A stretch of DNA of 37,563 bases from an uncultured Bacilli bacterium (GTDB lineage Bacteria > Bacillota_I > Bacilli_A > RF39 > UBA660). Below are positions 8,072 to 15,666 of this stretch, piece by piece; position 1 is the first letter of the stretch; every line of letters starts with the position of its first letter. A program made the position numbers and the translations under genes. The notes below the pieces were generated by a model, which was not told the origin of the DNA, ran no database searches, and saw nothing but the letters and a program-made list of their open reading frames with translations. Location of the stretch: positions 1 to 37,563 of the forward strand of contig CAJTUR010000013.1 in the NCBI GenBank assembly GCA_910579535.1. Reading direction: 5' to 3'.

Positions 8072-8635
8072 ATGACAAGAGTTAAAGGTGGAACTGTTTC
8101 TAAAAACAGAAGAAGAAAAGTTTTAAAAAGTGCAAAAGGTTATTTTGGAAGTAAACATAGATTATATAAAACCGCTCAAGAACAAGTTTTTCATAGTGGC
8201 GTTTATGCATACCGAGATAGAAGACAAAATAAAAGAAATTTCAGAAAATTATGGATAACAAGAATCAACGCTGGGTGTCGTGAAAACGATATTAGTTATT
8301 CTAAATTTATTAATGGACTAAATTTAGCTGGAGTAACCGTTAATAGAAAAATGTTAAGTGAGTTAGCAATTGATGATCCAAAAAGCTTTACAAATTTAGT
8401 AGACATTGCTAAAGATGCTTTAAAAAGTGGTAAAAAAACAACTGTAAAAGAAGCGACTAAAAGTGAAGTAAAAAAAGTTGAAAAAACAGAAGAAAAAAAA
8501 GAAGAAGTTAAAACGGAAGAAAAGAAAGACTATAGTAAAATGACTTTAACAGAGTTAAAAGCAGTAGCTAAAGAACAAGGTGTTAAAGGCTATTCTACTA
8601 TGAAAAAAGATGAACTAATTTCAAATCTAAAATAA
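8072..8635 (+). CDS. rplT: Ribosomal protein L20 with C-terminal Rho_N/SAP-like extension
   Basis: Residues 1-118 are a normal L20 (MTRVKGGTVSKNRRRKVLK, YAYRDRRQNKRNFRKLW, INGLNLAGV), the 50S assembly protein. The usual family length is about 118 aa, but this protein has 187. Residues 119-153 form a Lys/Glu linker and residues 154-187 (MTLTELKAVAKEQGVKGYS, then MKKDELISNLK) look like a Rho_N/SAP-type helix-extended-helix nucleic-acid-binding motif. The extension is in frame, ends at a proper stop and is followed by a strong terminator, so it is real rather than read-through. L20 may also be the repressor acting on the infC leader. Confidence 0.95.
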   Translation: MTRVKGGTVSKNRRRKVLKSAKGYFGSKHRLYKTAQEQVFHSGVYAYRDRRQNKRNFRKLWITRINAGCRENDISYSKFINGLNLAGVTVNRKMLSELAIDDPKSFTNLVDIAKDALKSGKKTTVKEATKSEVKKVEKTEEKKEEVKTEEKKDYSKMTLTELKAVAKEQGVKGYSTMKKDELISNLK

Positions 8636-8663
8636 AAAAATACCAAAACATGGTATTTTTTTT
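8636..8663. terminator. Bidirectional terminator between rplT and lexA
   Basis: AAAAATACCA (8636-8645) pairs perfectly with TGGTATTTTT (8651-8660) over a 5-base loop. It has T runs on both strands and serves convergent rplT and lexA. Confidence 0.85.
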
Positions 8664-9279
8664 ATATTTGTCTATATAAACCAATGGCTTTACCTAAAAT
8701 AACACAATTCGGTAAAAGAATAGGAGCCATACTATCATTTTCAGGTTGCAAACGAATATGATCTTTCTCTTTATAAAAAGTTTTTAAAGTGACTTCATTC
8801 TCAGGTGTCATAGCAACAACCACCTCTCCATTACGTGCTACACTTTGTTTTTGTACAATTACGTAATCTTGATCAAAAATGCCTTTATTTATCATGGATT
8901 CGCCACTAACACGTAAAGTAAAAATCGTTTCATTTTTAGGAATCAAAGAAGCAGGTAAACTAAACCATTCATTAGGAACTTCAATGGCTTCAATAGGACT
9001 ACCAGCAGTTATTTTACCAAGCAAAGGAACTTTAACCACTTCTTCATTATTTTCGATATATTCATTTACACCAGAAATTTCAATCGTTCGAAATTTATTT
9101 TTACTCGTTTTAATCACTCCAGCTTCTTGAAGCTTTTTTAAATGAGTATGGACCGTAGCTGGACTAGACAAACCCAGTCCCTTACCAATTTCTCTAATAG
9201 AAGGGGGAAAACCATGAGTAGCCTGATATTTTTTTATAAAAATCAAGACTTCATTTTGTTTAGTTGTTAATTCTTTCAT
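8662..9279 (-). CDS. lexA: SOS repressor LexA
   Basis: A 205-aa repressor of the DNA damage response that self-cleaves with RecA filaments. The N-terminal winged helix reads LTTKQNEVLIFIKKY and FPPSIREIGKGLGLSSPATVHTHL. The cleavage site is Ala92-Gly93 (KITAGSP). The catalytic dyad is Ser128 (SGESM) and Lys166 (VTLKTF). All key residues are present. It has its own promoter overlapping a LexA-type box and is divergent from an SOS microprotein, as lexA is from yneA in B. subtilis. Confidence 0.97.
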   Translation of the reverse strand: MKELTTKQNEVLIFIKKYQATHGFPPSIREIGKGLGLSSPATVHTHLKKLQEAGVIKTSKNKFRTIEISGVNEYIENNEEVVKVPLLGKITAGSPIEAIEVPNEWFSLPASLIPKNETIFTLRVSGESMINKGIFDQDYVIVQKQSVARNGEVVVAMTPENEVTLKTFYKEKDHIRLQPENDSMAPILLPNCVILGKAIGLYRQI

Positions 9280-9300
9280 AAGAACTTTACCTCCATAATC

Positions 9301-9329
9301 ATCTTAACATTATCCAAAAAAAATGTCAA
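9301..9329 (-). promoter_or_regulatory. lexA promoter
   Basis: Read on the minus strand: TTGACA (9329-9324), a 17-base spacer, TAAGAT (9306-9301). The -35 overlaps the LexA-type box at 9327-9340, fitting autorepression. Confidence 0.7.
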
Positions 9330-9340
9330 ACAAATGTTTG
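9327..9340. promoter_or_regulatory. LexA-type operator 1
   Basis: CAAACAAATGTTTG has inverted CAAAC/GTTTG arms around four bases. It matches the Gram-positive SOS box CGAACNNNNGTTCG except for G-to-A and C-to-T at symmetric positions. Confidence 0.65.
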
Positions 9341-9353
9341 AAAAATGTTGACA

Positions 9354-9367
9354 CGAACAAATGTTTT
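9354..9367. promoter_or_regulatory. LexA-type operator 2
   Basis: CGAACAAATGTTTT has a perfect left half (CGAAC) and a degenerate right half. It directly follows a TTGACA (9348-9353) that would be the -35 of the rightward SOS operon; the -10 is weak (TAGAGT at 9372-9377). Its centre is 27 bp from that of operator 1. Confidence 0.65.
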
Positions 9368-9400
9368 ATGATAGAGTAGATTCAGAAAGAGGGAATGGAT

Positions 9401-9553
9401 ATGAAAAAAATAATGGAAAAATATTTAGGAGTCATTTTACTTTACTCAGTAATAATAATTGGCGTGCTCTCGTTAAATGCTAGATTTAAATATTTAAATG
9501 AATTAGAACTAAATCAAAATAATAATTATACAATGGGAGGCTTATATGAATAA
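9401..9553 (+). CDS. SOS-regulated single-pass membrane microprotein (YneA position)
   Basis: A 50-aa ORF with RBS AGAGGG. The sequence is MKKIMEKYLG, then a hydrophobic segment VILLYSVIIIGVLSLNA (about 11-27), then a polar tail ending YTMGGLYE. One transmembrane helix, N-terminus probably inside. In B. subtilis the gene divergent from lexA is yneA, an SOS-induced membrane division inhibitor with a TM helix and a LysM domain. This protein has the same place and TM but is far too short for LysM. A division-delay role is inferred only from position and control. It overlaps the next gene by 8 bases. Confidence 0.7.
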   Translation: MKKIMEKYLGVILLYSVIIIGVLSLNARFKYLNELELNQNNNYTMGGLYE

Positions 9554-9854
9554 TAGTATTTTAAAAAACATAAAAAGAGAAGATAGTTTAGAACGAATTC
9601 AAAAATACGTGTTAGAACAGACTAAAAATCAAGACTTATCAAAAGAAATGTTTAAACTATTTAGAAGTGTGATCGAACTGGGTAAAGAAGTGAGAATTTC
9701 AATAAAAGAAAACGATTCCATGAATTCCGAAACCAAAATAATAGATATCTTTTTTGCCCTCGTCTCGATTTGTAATAATTTAAACATCAATTTATTTGAT
9801 GCTTTAACAGAAAAAGAGCCTATTGCAAATCGAAAACTTGCCAAATGGATTTAA
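9546..9854 (+). CDS. Small MazG-like helical protein, SOS operon
   Basis: A 102-aa all-helical protein translated from ATG 9546 with RBS GGGAGG inside the preceding gene. The C-terminal part, KIIDIFFALVSICNNLNIN then LFDALTEK and NRKLAKWI, resembles the end of MazG-like NTP pyrophosphohydrolases (D-hydrophobic helix, 'nLnIDl.eAl..K...N..R.W'). The metal-binding EExxE...ExxD pattern is eroded (IELGKE ... KIID), so activity is doubtful. dNTP clean-up would fit SOS control, but this is inference. It occupies the place of yneB/ynzC of B. subtilis but is neither. Confidence 0.55.
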   Translation: MNNSILKNIKREDSLERIQKYVLEQTKNQDLSKEMFKLFRSVIELGKEVRISIKENDSMNSETKIIDIFFALVSICNNLNINLFDALTEKEPIANRKLAKWI

Positions 9855-9870
9855 AAACTAAAAAAGGAAA

Positions 9871-9929
9871 AAGGCTAGAGTTGATTCTAGAAAAATAAGG
9901 ATAATAGGTTTTCAAGCCTCTTTTTTTTT
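9871..9929 (+). terminator. Probable terminator with competing hairpins
   Basis: AGGCT (9872-9876) can pair with AGCCT (9915-9919), followed by nine T residues. Inside, CTAGA/TCTAG (9875-9879/9886-9890) forms an exclusive small hairpin. The stems are short, so this is a moderate call. Confidence 0.45.
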
Positions 9930-9966
9930 GTTATAATCTAAAATAAGAATGAAAGGTTTTGATGAA

Positions 9967-11949
9967 ATGAATATAAACGATACCAATGCTATAAATGAAA
10001 TAAAAGCTTTAGCACTAGATATGATTAGTAAAGCGGGAAGTGGAAGTCCAGGAATGGTTTTATCCGCGGCACCTATAATTTATAACCTCTATGCTCATCA
10101 TTTAAACATCAATCCTGAAAATCCAGATTGGATTAATCGCGATCGATTTGTATTATCTTCCTCTCATGCCTCAAGTCTTTTGTACGCTACCCTTCACCTA
10201 TGTGGTTACCCAATAACTAAAGAAGATTTAAAAACGTATCGCACTTTTAATTCCATTTGTCCAGGGCATCCTGAAGTTGAATTAACTAAAGGTATTGATA
10301 TAACAACTGGTCCCAGTGGGAATGGTATAGCAAGTGCGGTTGGAATAGCTCTAGCCGAAAGATATTTAGAAAACATTTTAAAAAGTGAAGATGAAAATCA
10401 AGCCTTAATTAATTTTAATACCTATGTTTTATGTAATGACACCGATTTAATGGAAGGAATAGCCTATGAAGCTTTATCCTTCGCCGCTAAAGAAAAGTTA
10501 GATAAGTTCATCCTTTTAGTAGACCATAGTAAAGTAACAAACGATGGTTCTGTAGAAAATACATTTAATGATGATTTAGAAGTCCGTTTTGAAGCCCTTG
10601 ACTTTTATACACAGAATATTAAAGATGGAGCAAACTTCAAAGCCATTGATAAAGCAATAACAAATGCCAAAAAAAGTAAAAAGCCTTCTGTTATTATTTT
10701 TAACACCATTTTAGGTTTAGGAAGTCGAAACGAAAACAAAAGTGTCGTATTTAATACGCCTTTAGATGACGACGATATTTTTGCCTTAAAGCGAAATTTA
10801 AACATTACCATAGCTCCTTTTGAAACGAGAAAAGATACCATTATTCATATCGAAAAATTAATTAAAAACCGTGTCCTAAAAAAGTACACAGAATTTATTG
10901 AGTACTTTAATCAAATAAAAAATTCTGGCAACGATCGTTTCATTAATTTACTAAGAATGGTAGTAGAAAAAAATGTCATCCTACCTTTTGACAGTCTAAA
11001 TTACCGTGTCAACAATACCTATAACGAAGATATGCGCCTAACCAATCATAAAATCATCAATATTTTAGCGGAAAAGTCTGAACTCTTTTTAGGAGGAGGA
11101 GCAGACACTTCTTCAACAACCAAAGCTTATATAGACAAAACAAGCATAATGTCTTATAAAAATCCTTTAGGAAGAAACATAAATTTCGGAAATCGTGAAC
11201 TGGCCATGTCAGGAATCTTAAACGGTATGGCGAGCATGGGACTTAAAGTTTATGGAAATACTTATCTAAGTTTAAGTGATTATTTAAAACCTTCAATGCG
11301 TATTAGTGCCTTAATGAATTTACCCATTACCTATATTTTTACCAGTGATGCTTTATATAATAATCCAGAAGAAGGAACACTTTTTGAACCCGTAGAACAA
11401 TTAGTAACCTTAAGAAGCTTACCTAATATGATTACCTTTCGACCTTGTGATATTAGTGAAATCTTTGGTTGTTGGGAATACATTGCCAGAAACAAAAAAA
11501 CAATCAGTTTAGTGCTTAGCAATAAAGCAACACCTAAAGTTCCAAATTCAAACGCCAAACTAGTTGGACGGGGAGGGTACATCATCAAAAAAGAAGAAGT
11601 TAGATTAGATGGGATTATTGTTGCTACAGGATTTGAAGTCAATACCGCCCTTTTATTAAGTGAAGACTTAAAAAAAGAAAACCTAGACGTTCGCATTGTC
11701 TCCATGCCAAGTCAAGAACTCTACTTTGAAAATGATAAAGAGTACAAAAAACAACTTTTACCAGAAAACATTAAAAAAATTGTGTTAGAACCAAGCAGTA
11801 AAATAGGATGGAGTAGATTGACAGAAGAAAAATACATTCTTGGAATCGATGAATTTGGAAGCAGTGGCAAATCCAGCGAAATCTTAAGAAAATACGAATA
11901 CGATTACGAAAGTTTAAAAATAAAAGTAATTAAACTTTTAAAAGAATAG
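9967..11949 (+). CDS. Transketolase homologue with altered active site
   Basis: Full-length transketolase fold, 660 aa from ATG 9967 (RBS AAAGG 9952-9956; ATG 9949 lacks an RBS). Order: ThDP-binding domain, Pyr domain from about 340, C-terminal domain from about 530. Conserved: NRDRFVLSSSH (His67), CPGHPE (His101), catalytic Glu411 in NREL, EPVEQL. Changed: SGHPG is SGSPG (His to Ser27); GPLGQG is GPSGNG; the ThDP motif GDGD...N is NDTD (157-160) with the Asn replaced (DHS 186-188); the mid-domain His region reads NKSVVFNTPL; the HDS of the Pyr domain is SDA. Position between the SOS genes and sirA-yneF equals tkt in B. subtilis, so it is the orthologue by place, yet ordinary transketolase activity is uncertain. 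Confidence 0.85.
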   Translation: MNINDTNAINEIKALALDMISKAGSGSPGMVLSAAPIIYNLYAHHLNINPENPDWINRDRFVLSSSHASSLLYATLHLCGYPITKEDLKTYRTFNSICPGHPEVELTKGIDITTGPSGNGIASAVGIALAERYLENILKSEDENQALINFNTYVLCNDTDLMEGIAYEALSFAAKEKLDKFILLVDHSKVTNDGSVENTFNDDLEVRFEALDFYTQNIKDGANFKAIDKAITNAKKSKKPSVIIFNTILGLGSRNENKSVVFNTPLDDDDIFALKRNLNITIAPFETRKDTIIHIEKLIKNRVLKKYTEFIEYFNQIKNSGNDRFINLLRMVVEKNVILPFDSLNYRVNNTYNEDMRLTNHKIINILAEKSELFLGGGADTSSTTKAYIDKTSIMSYKNPLGRNINFGNRELAMSGILNGMASMGLKVYGNTYLSLSDYLKPSMRISALMNLPITYIFTSDALYNNPEEGTLFEPVEQLVTLRSLPNMITFRPCDISEIFGCWEYIARNKKTISLVLSNKATPKVPNSNAKLVGRGGYIIKKEEVRLDGIIVATGFEVNTALLLSEDLKKENLDVRIVSMPSQELYFENDKEYKKQLLPENIKKIVLEPSSKIGWSRLTEEKYILGIDEFGSSGKSSEILRKYEYDYESLKIKVIKLLKE

Positions 11950-11957
11950 TTACTTTT
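11922..11957 (+). terminator. Terminator after the transketolase homologue
   Basis: AAAAGTAA (11922-11929) pairs with TTACTTTT (11950-11957) across a 20-base loop, followed by T residues. The 5' arm lies in the coding end. Confidence 0.55.
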
Positions 11958-11973
11958 TTTTGTGGTCCATTAC

Positions 11974-12007
11974 TTCGACAATTTTTTTTAAAAATCTCCC
12001 TTATAAT
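11974..12007 (+). promoter_or_regulatory. Spo0A box and promoter of the sirA-like gene
   Basis: TTCGACA (11974-11980) is a perfect 0A box (reverse complement TGTCGAA). TATAAT follows at 12002-12007. Taking TCGACA as -35 gives a 21-base spacer, too long for ordinary SigA but like Spo0A-activated promoters such as spoIIG. In B. subtilis sirA is activated by Spo0A~P. Confidence 0.65.
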
Positions 12008-12024
12008 AAAATAGGGTGAAACAA

Positions 12025-12465
12025 ATGAGAACTTTTCATATATTTAAAATAAAAAAAGACTACGCCACTTTAACTAAAAACAACCCATATCATTTATTCA
12101 AGATGTTAAACTTTATTCACAACTTAGACCATGAAAATATTGATATAGGAGCCAATCTCTTCTATAAAATCATCGAAAAAATAGATACAACTAAATTAGA
12201 TGAAAAACTCTACCAAGAATATAAAAATAACATGAATTACACTAAATTTAAACAAAGACATAATTATAATAATTATTATTTAAAAGAAGAAACCAAATTA
12301 ATCCTTCATAACTATTTTTTAGTCTTAACAAGTTCTTTAAATCAACCCACATTTTTTAAAAGTTTAACCCCCACTGACAATCTTTTTATTTGTGACTTTA
12401 AAAATGCCGATTACTTTTGGCTTCAAAGCATCACAAACGAGCTTGTTAAAAACATAAATATTTAG
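12025..12465 (+). CDS. sirA: SirA-like sporulation inhibitor of DNA replication
   Basis: A 146-aa protein. In B. subtilis SirA (YneE) binds DnaA domain I and blocks new replication rounds once Spo0A is active. The N-terminus MRTFHIFKIKKDYA fits the family opening (M-R-x-[YF]-x-I-F-x-I). The C-terminus LFICDFKNADYFWL parallels the SirA end (hydrophobic-x-FDF...Y.WL). The middle is helical and divergent. Place between tkt and yneF is identical to B. subtilis, and a perfect 0A box lies upstream. ATG 12025 is chosen because AGGGTGA (12013-12019) is its RBS; the GTG at 12016 falls inside that RBS. Confidence 0.75.
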   Translation: MRTFHIFKIKKDYATLTKNNPYHLFKMLNFIHNLDHENIDIGANLFYKIIEKIDTTKLDEKLYQEYKNNMNYTKFKQRHNYNNYYLKEETKLILHNYFLVLTSSLNQPTFFKSLTPTDNLFICDFKNADYFWLQSITNELVKNINI

Positions 12466-12488
12466 TAAAATAGAAAAAGGAGGCAAAC

Positions 12489-12698
12489 ATGATTCACGAT
12501 ATATTAATGATTCTTTTAGGTTTTATTGTTGGAGCGATACTTGGATTTTTTATTGCTCGTACAATAATGAAAAAATACATGCAAAAAAATCCTCCCATTA
12601 ATGAAAAAATGATTGAAGTAATGATGAGTAGTATGGGAAGAAAGCCAAGTCAAAAACAAGTAAAACAAGTAATGAATCAAATGACAAAGTTTATGTAA
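12489..12698 (+). CDS. yneF: YneF family membrane protein (UPF0154)
   Basis: A 69-aa protein with one N-terminal transmembrane helix (ILMILLGFIVGAILGFFIA), then KKYMQKNPPINEKMIEVMM, SMGRKPSQKQVKQVM, the UPF0154 signature. Function is unknown in any species; it is a conserved neighbour of tkt and sirA in Bacilli. RBS AAAGGAGG. It lies 23 bases after sirA, so the two probably share a transcript. Confidence 0.92.
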   Translation: MIHDILMILLGFIVGAILGFFIARTIMKKYMQKNPPINEKMIEVMMSSMGRKPSQKQVKQVMNQMTKFM

Positions 12699-12711
12699 GC
12701 TTTGTTTTTTT
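12684..12711 (+). terminator. Terminator of sirA-yneF
   Basis: ACAAAG (12684-12689) pairs with CTTTGT (12700-12705), followed by a T run. Confidence 0.6.
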
Positions 12712-12787
12712 CTTTCAAGTAAAAAAACTTGATTTCAACTAGAGTTTATGATATCCTATTGATAGAATACAAAAGGTGGTGGAATAA

Positions 12788-13546
12788 ATGGAATTCCTAT
12801 ATAGACTCTATAGTAATAATTATTTTGGAATTGGACTATTTATAGTAATTACCATTTTGGCTTTTTCTTTTTTAGTTATTTTATTTTTTGGCAAAAAAGA
12901 TGAGAAAGCTAGAGAAAGTAAAAAGCTTATAGATCATATTGAAAATAGAACAAATGAAGAAAAAACGACAGTAGAACCTATTTCAATTGATAGGACCGAA
13001 ACAAAAGAAAACATTATAGAAACGCCAATTATGGATGAAAAAATAGAATTTAAAGATGAAACAAGTGGACTTGGATTAGAAAACAAAGAAGCCTTCGAAA
13101 AAATTGAAAACGATCTTTTTAGAAGCGACAGTTTTACACAGAATATTGAAAACACAGAAGAACCAAGCGCTTATGAACGTCCTTTAATACGTGAAGAAGA
13201 AGTTTATCAAGAAAGAACACCCATTATTGAGGAAAAAGAAGAAGAGAATATCTTTAGTGAGCCAGCATTAGAAGAAAAAAATTACAAACCCACTCCAGAT
13301 ATATTCAGTTCTGTGTATAAGAGTAATGAAGAGGAAAAGAAAGAGACTGTACCTGAAGAAACAATGACGATGCGTCCGATTCCTATTAAACCAGAATTTG
13401 CTCTTCCTAAAAAAGTAGAATTGCCAAAATTAAACAAAACTTCTGATTCAAATAGTAACATTATCAATACGTCATTTAAAGAAGCAAGCAATATGAATAA
13501 TCCTTTTTTAGATATAGAAGAAGAATCCTATACTATCGATAAATAA
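12788..13546 (+). CDS. Membrane-anchored acidic protein, unknown function
   Basis: A 252-aa protein with RBS GGTGGTGG. One transmembrane helix at about 14-35 (GIGLFIVITILAFSFLVILF) is followed by FGKKDEK (stop-transfer, cytoplasmic tail). The remaining ~215 residues are Glu/Lys/Pro-rich and low in complexity, probably disordered, with no enzyme motif. Possible short linear motifs near the end are ALPKKVELPKLN and NNPFLDIEEES. It may be a scaffold or adaptor; no family is recognised. It ends at a terminator shared with the convergent ger operon. Confidence 0.75.
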   Translation: MEFLYRLYSNNYFGIGLFIVITILAFSFLVILFFGKKDEKARESKKLIDHIENRTNEEKTTVEPISIDRTETKENIIETPIMDEKIEFKDETSGLGLENKEAFEKIENDLFRSDSFTQNIENTEEPSAYERPLIREEEVYQERTPIIEEKEEENIFSEPALEEKNYKPTPDIFSSVYKSNEEEKKETVPEETMTMRPIPIKPEFALPKKVELPKLNKTSDSNSNIINTSFKEASNMNNPFLDIEEESYTIDK

Positions 13547-13572
13547 AAACCCGTTTTAAAAACGAGTTTTTT
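13545..13572. terminator. Convergent terminator
   Basis: AAAAAC and GTTTTT arms enclose a CGTTT/AAACG stem with one mismatch. It has A and T runs on both sides and lies between the 3' ends of the acidic protein gene and gerB. Confidence 0.7.
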
Positions 13573-13573
13573 A

Positions 13574-14593
13574 TTATTTTTTTAGACTTTTAAAAAATAA
13601 AAGCGGAACAGTAATAAGAAAAATACCAGCAGTAACCATCGGTAAAAAATAATAGATTAAAATTTCATTGGTATAATACTTGCCTAAAAATTTAAACGCT
13701 AAAACATAAAGAACTAAAATAAGAGCAATATGAATCCACTTTTTCTTTTTTTCAGGTAAAAGTTCTTTAATAAACTCTGAACTAGTAGCCATATAAACAA
13801 ATACATCAATGACCCAAGAAAGCGCTACTATATTTTCGATTTTTTCAATAAAATTTAAAAGTTTAATTTCCTTTAATATAATGTATTCAGGAAAACGATA
13901 CAATCGAGCTAAAATGGGGCCAATAATAGCAAGAATTAAAAATAACTTGGCAATTAGAGTAAAACTACCTAATAAATACGACTTAACGTTTTTCTCGTTT
14001 GTAGTAATAAGCATTAATACCGAAGGACTAATCGATAAACTCATGTAATAAAAAACCGATTGAATAAAAGAAAGAACATCACTGACAAAAAAAGGTTTTA
14101 AATTATCTAAAGAGGCATAGCTAGATAATCCTAAAAGAGAAATAAGCGTTAGAAATAAAGAAATAGGAAACAAACAAGCACTAACTCGAAACAACACATC
14201 CTTTTTAGATAAAGAAAGCTTAATTAAAATTAAAATCATTGGCAGAGAAATAAAAAACAAAGGGGTTTTAATAAGCACGAAAGAAGAAACAAAGAGTTGC
14301 ATAAAAACCAAACTTTCACTAAGAAGAAGAATACCAAAGATTAAGAAGAGAATGCGAATAATCACACCTAAAAATTTCATTTCCTTTAAATAATCAGATA
14401 AACTTTGATTTCTTTTTTCTTTATTAATCTTATTAATCATCAAAATAAAGGGAAGACTCAGTACCGTTCCAACAAGAAACGAAAACAAACTATCTTGTCT
14501 TGTAAACTTTAAAATTAAAGAAAAACCAATTCCTAAAAAGAGGGCACGAGTCAGGAAGTAATGAATACTAAAATTTTCTATTTTTTTTGTCAT
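13574..14593 (-). CDS. Spore germination permease-like protein, GerAB/GerB family
   Basis: A 339-aa integral membrane protein of about ten helices from the APC-like GerAB family, the subunit that binds small germinants in the spore inner membrane. The family segment RFPEYIILKEIKLLNFIEKIE then WVIDVF is clear. It is the last gene of gerA-gerC-gerB; its ATG overlaps the TGA of gerC (ATGA). Length is slightly below the usual 360-370. Ligand cannot be predicted. Confidence 0.9.
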   Translation of the reverse strand: MTKKIENFSIHYFLTRALFLGIGFSLILKFTRQDSLFSFLVGTVLSLPFILMINKINKEKRNQSLSDYLKEMKFLGVIIRILFLIFGILLLSESLVFMQLFVSSFVLIKTPLFFISLPMILILIKLSLSKKDVLFRVSACLFPISLFLTLISLLGLSSYASLDNLKPFFVSDVLSFIQSVFYYMSLSISPSVLMLITTNEKNVKSYLLGSFTLIAKLFLILAIIGPILARLYRFPEYIILKEIKLLNFIEKIENIVALSWVIDVFVYMATSSEFIKELLPEKKKKWIHIALILVLYVLAFKFLGKYYTNEILIYYFLPMVTAGIFLITVPLLFFKSLKK

Positions 14594-15666
14594 CTTTCCA
14601 CCTCAAATATCAATCCATTTTGATTAATAATCGTTTTTACAGAATACTCAAACATAAAATCTTTTAATTCCATATCTTTTTTATACTTTTGATAATAAAG
14701 TCTTTTAATACCCAACAAATCGCTATCTTTATCTTTTAAAGTCGTCGTTAATTTCTCCATTTCAGTTTTAAAATAGTCGCTGGCTTTTTCTTCTAACAAT
14801 TCATAGGTTTCAACCGTTCTAAAATCAAGATCACAATGATTTTCTACTAATCGAAGCTCAGGTTCTAACTTTAAACTAACTTTTGAATCTTCCACTTCCA
14901 TTTTAGCTTTGGACTTTTTATTAGTTGAAAAAATAATCGTATCCTGGCTATTTGGGCAATTTATTTTAAAATGGTATTCTTCCGCTTCTCCAGTAATTAA
15001 ATTTAATAAAGCCGATTCCTCATCCGTTAAATAATGCGTAAACTTAAAATCGTCAAAAATGCCCAAAGAACCTAATTTAATAATCGAATCCTCAAGCGTG
15101 ACACTGGATAAATAAACATCTTGTCTTGGATCAACTAAAGTAGTCATAAATTTTTCAAAGTTCATAGCAGAAGCCATATTGTTTTTCAAATTTTTATGTT
15201 CAATTAAATCACTAATGGCATTACTACTAATTGGATTATTCGTATTAATACTTGTAAGAATTTCCTCCGCTTTATAATCTCTTGCCATTACCAGATAGAA
15301 AATGTTTCTGATATGATTATCACGAAGCATAAAATCGAGTAAATCCTCTAACTTATTCTTAGCAACCTCTTCACTAATAATGACGGTTTTTAAATGAGCA
15401 AGGTAAGGCGTTTTAGCAATCTCAAAAGCGGTATTAGTAAAAGCCTCACTTAAAGAAAAACCCGTTCCTCTTGCATAATAAACCTTTTCTTCTTGACCCA
15501 TATCGTCCTTATTTTTGGTATTTAAAATTTCAAAAGTAACATGAAACTCCTCATCCTTTAAATCAACAGCGACCCCATAAACAATCGCCATTTCATTAAT
15601 TTCCACATAATCATAACAACCTGTAAATAAAAGTAGCATCAGCCCTAAAACAATTAATTTTCTCAT
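14590..15666 (-). CDS. Spore germination lipoprotein, Ger(x)C family
   Basis: A 358-aa lipoprotein with signal peptide MRKLIVLGLMLLLFTGC; the lipobox LFTGC places lipid-modified Cys17. The mature part opens with YDYVEINEMAIVYGVAVD, matching the family (W.E.n....v...giD). It is the GerAC subunit that works with GerAA and GerAB in the germinant receptor. The first residue after Cys is Tyr and the usual Trp is absent. Overlaps gerA and gerB by ATGA, so translation is coupled. Confidence 0.92.
   Translation of the reverse strand: MRKLIVLGLMLLLFTGCYDYVEINEMAIVYGVAVDLKDEEFHVTFEILNTKNKDDMGQEEKVYYARGTGFSLSEAFTNTAFEIAKTPYLAHLKTVIISEEVAKNKLEDLLDFMLRDNHIRNIFYLVMARDYKAEEILTSINTNNPISSNAISDLIEHKNLKNNMASAMNFEKFMTTLVDPRQDVYLSSVTLEDSIIKLGSLGIFDDFKFTHYLTDEESALLNLITGEAEEYHFKINCPNSQDTIIFSTNKKSKAKMEVEDSKVSLKLEPELRLVENHCDLDFRTVETYELLEEKASDYFKTEMEKLTTTLKDKDSDLLGIKRLYYQKYKKDMELKDFMFEYSVKTIINQNGLIFEVER

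Noticed and set aside
9629..11705. Several antisense ORFs over the SOS operon and the transketolase gene
   Set aside because: They are shadows of conserved genes, with no RBS or family motifs.
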